Assembly (NCBI GenBank): GCA_964036155.1
Contig: OZ038423.1
Coordinates: forward strand, 47,383,249 to 47,447,248
Origin: Diploscapter coronatus
Taxonomy: Eukaryota > Nematoda > Chromadorea > Rhabditida > Rhabditidae
DNA: 64,000 nucleotides
Direction: 5' to 3'
The position numbers and the translations under genes were made by a program. Below, one piece after another: positions 51,000 through 60,763 of the stretch (positions within the stretch are counted from its first letter, which is position 1; the number at the start of each line of letters is the position of its first letter). The notes beneath the pieces are model-generated. The model made no database searches. It was not told the origin of the DNA and saw only the letters and a program-made list of their open reading frames with translations.

Positions 51000-53900
51000 A
51001 TGCCATCGCCATTCGACCTGTACATTTTCTGGTTGATTTGGATCGGCGCCTGTCTGTTCATGTGCCACGACAAATTGCACTCCGAAAATGACTGTAAGAT
51101 GACGTTCATGTGGCTGACGCCTCAGTTTATCGTGAGTTTTTATTCAAATGTATGCAAATTAAAACAACTAGATTTTAAAAATAATACAAAATTATCGTTT
51201 TCGGAAAGAAAAGTAATTGTGTTCATTCTTTACCAACATTATTATTCTTCAGATGCAATAATTTTTCATGAAATATTAAAATCAATGGTTTTTTTTAAAC
51301 ATTTTTTATGGAAAAATAGAAATTGAAAGATGAACAATATTTCCAGGACACGGAAGTCTCTGGTGCTGAGAATCGTCGAGAATTCGCAGACTACTCAATG
51401 ATTCTGTACAACGAGTTCTACTACGACTACAACCCGACCATTCCCTCGAAAAGGGACATTCCCGTGCTGTTCGTGCCTGGCAGTGGAGGCACTTCGAGAC
51501 AAGTAGATTTTTCCAATTTCTAATTTTAGGTTATTTTATAGAGCTATAAGATTAGGTCTTTCGGATTTATTGTAGAATTTTTTTAGATGTCACTTTTTAT
51601 ACTTTTAAAAACTTTTCTTATCAAAACGATATTCACTATAATAATACTTGTGTCTTTACAGGTAGATTCTTTCCGTAGAAACGTTCCCCAAATTCTAATT
51701 TTATAGAGAAAAACTCCTATTTTTCAGGTCCGCTCGATCGCTTCCATCATGCAGAATAAGACCGAATTTCTTCACTCTTCCTTCAGGATGAAGTTTTTCG
51801 CCGTCGACTTCGGAAAGGTGATTTTAAAAATTTCTGTACCTACTTTTAAAATATATTATCTTCATTTTTCCAGGAACTTTCCTTCCTGACCGGTCGAACT
51901 TTGATGCGTCAGCGGGAATACGTCCTGCTCGCCATCAAAACGATTCAGAACCTCTACAGAGCGAAAAAATTGGAGAAGAAGGTAATTCACTCTTAATTGC
52001 TTGAACTAGCTTATTTAGTTGCCTTAATTATCTCGTTAATTATCCTAGTAGTTAACCCTTCTAATTAGCCTAATTAAGATCGTCCTGATGGGTCATTCGT
52101 TCGGCGCAACAGTGCTCTACAGTCTGGTCTCACACAAGGATTTCGACTCGGACATTTCGGATTTGCTTATTGGAATTGCCGGTCCGCTTCAGGATCCTCG
52201 TAAGTTAAAAAATGAATAATGAGCATGACTAAAAATTGGGCGAGGAAAATTTTTACTTTAATTTCATAGCATGTTTTCATATCATGGCCCTATATTACTT
52301 CTACGAGTTTTAAAAATATGAGTTTCAAAGATAAATAATAGACGAGATCTAAAATGATGGCCGGAGCTAATTTTTGCAATTCAGCCGCATACTCCGACAT
52401 CTGGATGGTGGAGTTCTACAGGAAGATGAAGAGAGAGGGCACGGAAAGACTGAAGGATTACGGACTGCTCTCGTTTTCTGGGGGAATCAAGGATTTCCTC
52501 GTACCAGACAAATTAACGATTGGAGATAATAATGTTGGTTTTTAATATTTTAAACTGAGATCAAGACCATTGATAAAGATGAATGTTGAGATTTTCTAGC
52601 AAATTTTGACATGCATTGTTTTTCTTCTATGAGATTGTCGATATTTTGAAATATATGTAAAGGATGGCAACTAAACTGAAGATCTAATATTATAGGCTGG
52701 GTGATTTTTGAGACTTTCTTTCATAATTTTTTAAAGATACCTTTCTTTTTAGACCATCCACCTTCCCGCTTGGGCCATCCCAAATACCCCCGACTACGGT
52801 GCTGATCACCAATGCGTCCTATGGTGCAATCAAATGGCGAGGTTCGTGTTTTAACCGTTTCTTTTTAAATTACGTTGTTTAAAATTCAGACATCTCAGCA
52901 GAGTACTGTACTTCTACTCTGAAGAAACGGTGAACGCACCGAAAGGAATGAGAAGGACCGGAAAGGAATTAATGGAGACGTATTTTCAGAAGGAGGTAAT
53001 TTATTCTTATTTCAAAAATTACAAAAAAAACATCTTTCAGACCGAACAAAGACTGAAATCGGCCGGAGTGAAGTACCAAAATCGCAGAGAGCTGGAGAAA
53101 ACTTTCGAAGAATCAAAACTCTGGGAAGAAAAAGAGGCAAAGTTCGAACTGTCGAAGGAGGTAATTTTATTATTTTAAATCTAAATCTAAACGATCAGAA
53201 TATCGCATTATATCTTGATTCGGATTTTTTAAACATAATTAGTTAATTTTCAATTTTCAGAACCCCACGCTCAGTTTCAAGATCGAGCCGCAAACTCAGT
53301 ATCAGATCTTCTCAGTTTCTGTGGAATCTACCTCTCGTGAGTCCAAAAAATTTGCTTTTACCCTTATTGTTTATAGCTAAATTGCAAATTTTTCAGTTTT
53401 TAACCTTCTAGTCTACCATGATGGCATGCGTTTCATGACTTTGAAGGGGAAATTTGATTCTTCGGGATCTAAGACATACAAAGCCAGGACGCTGGTTTAC
53501 GGGTTCAACAATAATTCCACTGGTAATTTCTTATTTTCCTTTAAGACTTCTTTTTTCTGACCACTGAACTTCCCCAAGTGTGTGCTCGAATTTCCAGTCA
53601 AGACTCACATAGTTTTGAAGTACTCAGTGAATTAGGAAAGTTGATATAAAATTACGGGCCCGTATGCACAAATGCGCATTCCTCATAGTTAAGAAGCTAA
53701 ATTAAATTCTAGAAAATCAGGGACACATATTTTTCATTACTTCTTTCACCAAAATTGCCCAAAATAGTCTCTATTGATTTATACCAAATTAGACTAATTT
53801 TGTGTTAATCGGATTTTTCGAAAATTTCCAAAGTGTTTAAATCCCGTACCAATCGATAGAAGAGATTATTTTGAGCCATTTTGGTGAAAGAAGTAGTGGA

Positions 53901-56900
53901 ACATATTAATTCTGATTTTCTAGAACTTTTTAAGTGGATTTCTTCGCTTCCTTAACTAGGGAATGTGCATTCGTACGCGCAAAATACACATGACCGCATA
54001 TCAGCACGTAATTTTTATATCAACTTTCTTAATCCATCGAGTATTTCAAAACTGTATAGGTTTTGATTGAAAATTTAAGCACGCACTTTGGGAGGTTCCC
54101 TTGTGAAAAGATATTTTGGGTTTTATGAAAAATTTTATATTTCAGGCCACGTCTCTCCTTTCTACGTTCTGATCGCCAATGGATTGAATAACAAGACGAA
54201 CCAGCTTAACGTGACGATTCAAGACGCTTACGATATGGCTTCGCTTTATAACGTGAGATTTTATCTTTTTTTAACAAAAAAAAAATGAATAAATAAACAT
54301 TTTAAAAACCAGAAAAAATGTTCAGTTCATCCTGTCAAACGCGGCCGGAATTCTGAGGAACCTGTACCTGACTTTGATCGTTCTCTCTCTGGTGGATTTC
54401 GAGTTCGAAAAGGATAAAAGTAGAATTCATCTTTAAAACTTGTTTAGTTTAAGCACTTTCAGAGCAAAGCGCCTTACCTTTGTTCCGACAAATTCATCCC
54501 TTCATGGCGCACATCATTTGGTGCGGATTTCTGTAAGTTTCTTTAATTCTCAATTTTTCATAAAACATTGAAATTTGTAGAATTTCTAATCGAATCTCAA
54601 GCGTTCAAAAATTTGCATAGAACTTTTCGAAAGTGAATTTTTAAAACGAAAATTTTCAGAATCCCGTCTTTCTTCGTCTACAACTACGAGTTCGGCCTCA
54701 ACTACCTTATCCAGCCTCTATCGATTTTCGCTCTGCTCGTCCTTGCCGAGCCGTTTTTCCAGTATCTGATAGACGCAAGGAATTACATGTAAGCTAATTT
54801 TTAAAAATCCTTTATTCTCGATAAGTTATTACACGGGACATCTTTTATGGCTAATTATCGTTCCCGTTTCAATCAGTTAATTGCTCCTAGTTATCAGAGT
54901 TAATTAGTCGTCTTAATTAACTCATTAATTAATTGGTCTTGTGATTCGCGTAAACGTAGTCGGTCGTTTCACTATCCGCCAGCGAGCAGTCGTCGAACAT
55001 TCGCGATTCAGAAGAGTCCGCTCTTTCGCCGCTAATTATCCTTCTAAATCGGGGTAATTAAGCTGATTTAATTGGGGTAATTAAATGAGTTGATTACCTG
55101 ACGAGTTCGTTGAATTCGTCGCGCGCGTCCACGTACACGTGGTGGTGAGCGTTTTCGAGGATCTGGAACATGGTTAGAATAACGAAGGTAAAATTATAAG
55201 CTGAATATTCAGCGAAGATTTGGACATTTCTGAAACGCACGTCGAAAAAGGAATTCGCTTTAACAAAATTTAACTATAAATGTAAGAAAACTTTAAACCC
55301 ACATGGATGTTGATTTTATTGTTCGGCAATTGGTCCTTGAGCACGTAGGCGGGGTCTGCAGAAATCCAGCTCCGACCGCCGTGGATGAACGTCACCGGTA
55401 CGGCCTCGTGCATGTCCGGGAATCTAAACTAGGTGCGATGTTCGATTCGTAGTGATTTTGAAATCATTACCTGTGAAGCATGGGGTTCTTGGCCCAGCCC
55501 AACTTGGCCATCATCGATTTGAACGCGGTTTCGCCGGTGGGCGACTGCGAGTTGCAACGGTAGATGTACTCGTAGATGTCGTCGGGGTGTTCGGACGGGT
55601 AGCGAACGCCCAGATCGGGGCGAGCTTTCTTCACGAGTTTGGGACCTGGAAAAGAGATTTCATCTCTTCGACATTCAATATCTATTTTATGCGTGTACTT
55701 TCATAATGAATTTGCAAGAAAATGTGAAACTTAGTTTATTGAAAAGCTGCACTCATTTTATAATGAAACTTGTGTCATGTCCTTTGACTTATTATCAACG
55801 GATTGAAATGATTTGAGCCCAAGAATGTTTGAATCATATCATCAAAAAATATCGTCTTACCGAATGGCCCAGAGACTCTGAGAGTAGTGAGTGGGTTGAA
55901 CAGTGAGATGATTCCGACGATCAATGTCAGTTTGCGGCTGAGTTGTCGCTCTTCGGCCTCGGCGTAGCCCCACGGGTCGACGAGCACGAGGTGCTCGATG
56001 TGTTCCGGGTATTTCAGCGCGTACGACGTCGAGAGGTAGCCGCCTGGAAAGCATATATTCCACTAAATGATGAATACTCTTCTAGACGCTGTAAAAATAT
56101 AAGATCCGTAACTTCCCTATCCAAGAAGACATGAATCAGAATGGTTAAAATTTAAAGTCCGGGATCTTCTATTAGAAATTCTATAAAAACCCCCACCGAA
56201 CGAGTGCCCGATGAGATACATCTTCTGGATGCCCATCTGCTTTCTCCATTCTTCGATCGCATCCACCATCTGCTGCTCCGCTTCTTCCGGCTTCGCACTG
56301 AACTTCGGACGCGACGAACGACCAAAGCCTGGAAGATTCAAATTATCCTGAGAATGGATCGAAATTATCCCCTAACTGGTCTGGGTTAACAAGAAATTGA
56401 CAGTGACTACTTGATGTTAACTAGAGATTGACTCGAACTAATTGGGGTTAGCTCGAATTTTAACGCTAACTGCTCAAGACTAGCTCTTGATTAACTCCAA
56501 GTTACAGAAGATTGAAGTCGTCTTACCCAATAGGTCGATAGCATGAACGATGTGACGCGTCGTAATCGCCGCCATATTGGCGCACCAAATCGCGGATCCC
56601 GCGCCGAAGCCGTGCACCAACACAACCGGATGCTCTGCCGTCGAGTCAGTTGAGGCTAATCTGGAAATCATCTGGGTTTTCTTGGACGTCAAAAAGACTT
56701 TATTTAAATCTCCTTTTATAATATAGATTCATATCAGTATTGAGCGGAAATTCTTTTTTTCCGTTTCAGATCATTTTTGGACACTCCGCTCAACACTGGT
56801 TCGTATGTTAGAAATGTCTCTGATTTTGTGCTATTTCACCACTATCATCACTTCCCTTCGAATTTAAATTCTGGATACTCGAAGAACTTTTAAAATTGCC

Positions 56901-59355
56901 CAGAAGAGAATTCTCACGTTCCAGTCAGTTGTCCAATTGGCACCGTTGACGTCGAGGGGGCCGTGGGTGCTTCGGTCGGGTCGAGCGTGACCGTGTAGAT
57001 TTGACTGTTTTGGAAGGAGATCGGCACGAAGCTCGATCGCGTTTGAACGCCCGCACTCGCAAATAGTCTGGCTTCTACCTCGGCGAGCTTGTCGAGCGAT
57101 GAGCGCCACAGACTTCTGGAAAATTGAAATTTATTCCTCGAGGTTAAGGCTTGTTTATCGGGAGACATCGGTATCGTGGCGGCAAACAACGAGAAATAGA
57201 TGAAGATCAGGTAATGAGATCTTTGCCTCATTATTCTAATGTCACAATGTCATAAGAGTGCGTCGATATACTTTGAAGTCGTGTGTCAATTCAAGCAATT
57301 TTACTCACGAATTTTTGACACGTTTGACATCAATGTCAAGATATATAAACGCAGCTCTAGGGTTTTCAAATTGTCTTGGTGATCTACCTGCACTTGGCAG
57401 CCGCAGTTTCCTTGAATTGTAGACCTCGATGGTGCAGTTCGGCGTTGGCGTCGTTTTCGCCCGGATGATCCCTCACCAAATCCATTTTCGTCATGATCGC
57501 TGCCACGCTAGCGGCCGACGTCACTGCGACGCCTCTGAAGAAAAATATGACATCTTTTAAAAATGAAAACTGGTCAAAATCAAATGGTTATCTAACGACA
57601 CTGCAAACCGTTATGAAAGTGCGGGATGAAATTGAGAAAGAAATGTCAATAGTCTGTGAGTAGTCAAAGCAGACAGATAGATTTTTGACGATTTTTGCAG
57701 ACTAGCAAGTGGGGAAGAGCAGGCTTGGAACGGACCTTTCATGTTGAGAAACAATAAAATGATGATGATAAACTTCGATTTTTGTGCTTTATTAGTTGCT
57801 TCCCAAAATGTAGGGTTTTCTCTAGACTAGTAAGGCAAGGGCATGCTTGAATCACCTCATGAAATAAGCAGCGACTTTGCGCGTCCCTTGTGCCGCCATC
57901 AGTAACACCTGGAAAAATGTTCTGATAAGACAGGCAATTCAGTCGAGCGAGTCAGTTAAAAAATAACAATAAGAACAATTGCATCACGATTTTGAATATA
58001 AACTAATTTTTAGAGATGTATGCTAACTTCTGGTAAAAATCGATTGAATTGAAAGTTTCTTCATACCTCGAAAAATTTGGTGAAAATCTTTATAATCAGA
58101 TAGTTGAAATACGTTAATAATGGCATGTGGAAATGGGTTAGTAGAGCGTTTTTCGGTGAGATAAGAATTGTAAGCACAAATTGTGTGTCTTTGACGGGAA
58201 AGGGATTGTGAAATAGTGTACCCCGGTAAACAACAGAAATTCCCTGCGATTTAGAGTTTGTACTTTGGAAAACGAACATTCATGAATTATGAAATTGGAT
58301 AAAATGTCGAAAATCAGCTTGAAACTGGATTTATCAGACTAATTTAAAGGGGTCAGGCGCTTGAAAGTCACATGTAGTTTGTGAGGCAAGTGTGTTCAAG
58401 TTGTCGATTTCTCTCTTCTCGACGAATCTTTTCTATTTCTCTCACTTCTTTTTCCCTTTACTCTCTTTTTATTTCCCGCTATTGCGTCATGTGGTCTATT
58501 GGCACGTCTGCGGTCTTTTCTATCTCTCGAATGTCAACACTCTTTTCATAGCGTTTTCTGCCGACACAAAGGACTAGAGAACTCCCGTGATGAAAATGAA
58601 TCTTAGCAACTTGAACTAGAAAAATAGATAGAAGTTCAGTACTGAAAATGAGATTTAAAAATTTGAAATATTGAAATTTCAGCGGATACTACATTAAGTC
58701 CTCCCTGAAGACGGCGAATTCTTTGGCTATCGACTGCATCGTTTTCCTGACCGCTTTCTTCAACTCCTACCTGGCATGTGCGTTGATGTCGCTCAAGATG
58801 ATTTTGGTAGGCTTCGGAAACATCGAAAAATCGGCTTCTTTCTAGTTTACTGTTACATTCGCATTACAGGAAAATTTATTCAAGCGATTCTTTCAGTACG
58901 CCTCCTCTCCGATGCGTTTGATGCTAGCCGTCATGTGCACCGTCCCGCTGCTGATCATGGCCCTGTCCAACACCCTACTGATGACCCGATCCCTTCAAGA
59001 CTACTATTTGCTTACCCCGCCGGTCGTGCATGTGGCTCAAATTCTGACAGGATACCGCATCCTCCCCTTCTTCGTTCCCAAAGACGACTTTGACAGCCAT
59101 AATATTTTCTCGCTGGCTTTCAAATATGTTCTTGTGCCATTCGTCATAGTGTATTTTGTCATTTTTTGGCCGGGTTTGTGGTTCGCGTATGGGGGCTTCG
59201 TGGGCATCTCCGCGATGCACACTCTTCCAATGTCCATTGTGTTCGTCGTCGGCATTACCGTTCTCTCGGCCAGTTTTCTGTCGACTCATTCCGACCGATC
59301 CGGCGCCGAGTCGATCGGGCTCAATTTAGCCCGAATTTGGGGATACACCGACTGA
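51000..59355 (+). CDS. PGAP1: GPI inositol-deacylase, PGAP1/Bst1 family, about 760 aa
   Basis: Seventeen exons join in frame: 51000-51131, 51347-51502, 51728-51817, 51874-51981, 52079-52199, 52385-52533, 52753-52841, 52890-52995, 53041-53160, 53261-53336, 53397-53522, 54146-54252, 54326-54419, 54463-54532, 54660-54788, 58683-58806 and 58870-59355. An N-terminal membrane segment ([15 protein letters not shown]) is followed by the lipase-like domain: [20 protein letters not shown], then the nucleophile elbow [14 protein letters not shown] with Ser at about residue 169, and the [19 protein letters not shown] region. A luminal beta-rich part and several C-terminal membrane segments follow. PGAP1 removes the acyl chain from the GPI inositol in the ER so that GPI proteins leave for the Golgi. 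At 760 aa it is shorter than the human protein (about 920 aa), mainly toward the C-terminus. Intron 15 (3.9 kb) hosts an antisense gene, and intron 11 is mostly palindrome. Confidence 0.93.
53567..54100. repeat. Long imperfect palindrome filling a PGAP1 intron, about 534 bp
   Basis: The left half (from GAACTTCCCCAAGTGTGTGC) and right half (ending CACTTTGGGAGGTTCCC) are inverse copies across about 260 bp each, centred near 53825 on TTTTCGAAAA. Matching landmarks include ATAGTTTTGAAGTACTC with its inverse ATCGAGTATTTCAAAACTGTA, GAAAGTTGATATAAAATTACG with its inverse, and TACTTCTTTCACCAAAAT with its inverse. The intron is 53523-54145, so the element occupies about 85% of it. No open frame is conserved. 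Fold-back or inverted-duplication element. Confidence 0.9.
54929..57899 (-). CDS. ABHD4/ABHD5 (CGI-58)-type alpha/beta hydrolase, nested in a PGAP1 intron
   Basis: Ten minus-strand exons join in frame (about 437 aa): 57899-57856, 57534-57388, 57115-56918, 56660-56527, 56328-56197, 56043-55861, 55645-55471, 55423-55303, 55162-55098 and 55043-54929. Hallmarks are [14 protein letters not shown], the oxyanion/HG loop (about residues 140-150), [35 protein letters not shown] with a nucleophile-position Ser at about 217, [15 protein letters not shown], and HHVYVD (His-x4-Asp, about 385-390). Vertebrate ABHD5 has Asn at the nucleophile position and acts as a lipase co-activator; ABHD4 has Ser and hydrolyses N-acyl phospholipids. 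The Ser here points to an active hydrolase. The N-terminus is uncertain: ATG 57231 in an extended third exon gives a hydrophobic signal-like start (about 412 aa). AATAAA (minus) at 54816-54811. Confidence 0.9.
57116..57231 (-). other. Alternative N-terminal coding extension of the ABHD gene
   Basis: Directly upstream of the TTTTCCAG acceptor the frame is open to ATG 57231 and encodes [20 protein letters not shown], a signal-peptide-like start. Using it would replace exons 57899-57856 and 57534-57388 (which begin [16 protein letters not shown]). The distal pair also reads as a complete 64-codon open frame ending at TAG just past the 57388 donor, so it could instead be a separate small gene. 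Confidence 0.45.
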
Positions 59356-60052
59356 TTGAGTCTACTTCATCGGACCGAAATCGTCCGGGGCGAAATCGAT
59401 TGAAAAATAGTCGTGAGTTTGGTCGTTCCAACGACTTGCATTTTTAACTTACTCGGGTTTTCTTGCACATTTTTCTTGAAAGAATGCCATGATGCCAGGA
59501 AAAGTATGCAAGTTTGTGAATAGGAGTTTTCATTTACCCACATTTCTAAGATAATTTATTGTTGAGATTGAATTTATTTTGAGTTCAGGTATTGGATTAT
59601 GAGTTTAGCCGATTCGTTTCACTTATCTAGGAATGTTTGCGAGTGTAAACTAATAATTTGACTTTTTAGAAAAGTAGATGCACCATCACCTTAAAATATT
59701 AAGCTTTATGAATGTACTAGTCATCTCTTATGTATCAATTCTATCTAGTCCTTTACTCTTCTGGATATCATGATTCGATGGCGCTATGATGGTGAAATTT
59801 TGAAAGGTGCCAAGATTTTAGCAACAAACAAATTTTATCTGTGATCTGATCCGCGTTCACTTATGCATCTATCCTCATTCACTTATTTATTGTATGAATC
59901 GATTGAAATATAGATTTTTGAAACTTTTATTATGCCCTGGCAATGGTTTCAAACCCATTCAATACTTCATATGCTCAATTTTGAAGCATATATATATTTT
60001 TTTTAAAGTTTGGCAATTTCAGTTCTCATAACCAATCAATACCTCTCGAAAC
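59356..60052. other. Intergenic, 0.7 kb
   Basis: 3' region of the PGAP1-type gene and promoter of the MAX-like gene. TTTGGCAATTTCAG at 60010-60022 is a strong acceptor 30 bases before the ATG at 60053, probably for spliced-leader addition. No AATAAA was seen after the PGAP1 stop. Confidence 0.6.
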
Positions 60053-60593
60053 ATGAGCGACTTCTCCGATTCTGATGTAAGAAATTCGAAAAAAAAATCC
60101 GAAAAAATGATTCAATTTTCAGGAAGAGCATTACGATTCGCCTCAAGGTTCTGTGCGACCGCTAAACGGTCAGGATGATCCGAAGAAGCACGCTCGAGCT
60201 CAACATAATGCATTGGAAAGGTAAATATGGTTTCTTCAGTTTTCTTGAAAAATGAGGCTTCAGACGCCGACGCGACAATATCAAAGACATGTACAGCAGT
60301 CTAAAGGATACCATTCCGGACATGCAAAATGAAAGGGTAAAATTTAGAAATTAGAAAAAAAAAAAATCAAAAGAATCGCGTTTAAGGCCAGTCGTGCGAT
60401 GATTCTGAAACGGGCCATCGACGCTATCGAGGATACACACAAGGGCAACGAAATGGACGTGAATGAAGTTAGTAAAATGGAAGAAGAAAACAAGCGGCTT
60501 GAGCAGCAGGTTAAAAAATTTACTCTGAAAATTCAAATTAAGAAATTCCAGCTCGAAGAACTAAAACGGCAAAAAGAGATGAATGGCAAATGA
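60053..60593 (+). CDS. mxl-1: MAX-like bHLH-zipper transcription factor, about 119 aa
   Basis: Exons 60053-60076, 60123-60220, 60264-60336, 60387-60509 and 60552-60593 (stop TGA) join in frame. The basic region KKHARAQHNALERRRRDNIK carries the His-Glu-Arg residues that read CACGTG E-boxes. It is followed by helix-loop-helix (MYSSLKDTIPDMQNERASRA, MILKRAIDAI) and a short zipper (MEEENKRLEQQ...LEELKRQKE). Length and basic region match C. elegans MXL-1 closely. MAX-type proteins homodimerise or pair with MXD- and MYC/MLX-like partners to control growth and lifespan genes. The acidic MSDFSDSDEEH start is also MAX-like. The last intron, 60510-60551, is only 42 nt and in frame, so its retention would add 14 residues within the zipper. 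Tail-to-tail with the transporter gene, 170 bp apart. Confidence 0.92.
60510..60551 (+). other. 42-nt in-frame micro-intron inside the MAX zipper
   Basis: GTTAAA...TTCCAG borders, 42 nt, no stop codon. If spliced, the zipper reads EQQLEELKRQ; if kept, VKKFTLKIQIKKFQ is inserted. Confidence 0.6.
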
Positions 60594-60717
60594 GCTTTAG
60601 TCCTACATACAGTAGTGCTCAAAAGTTGGCACCACTGTACATTCACATGGACCTTAAATTATTGCATTCTTCATAGACCTGATTAGACAATCCGTGCCAA
60701 GTATACTTATCATAAAT

Positions 60718-60723
60718 TTTATT
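60718..60723 (-). terminator. Polyadenylation signal AATAAA, NAT gene
   Basis: TTTATT on the plus strand, 41-46 nt beyond the transporter stop codon on the minus strand. Confidence 0.55.
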
Positions 60724-60763
60724 TTACAATTGAACTTAAATTAATGAATTCATTATATTATGA

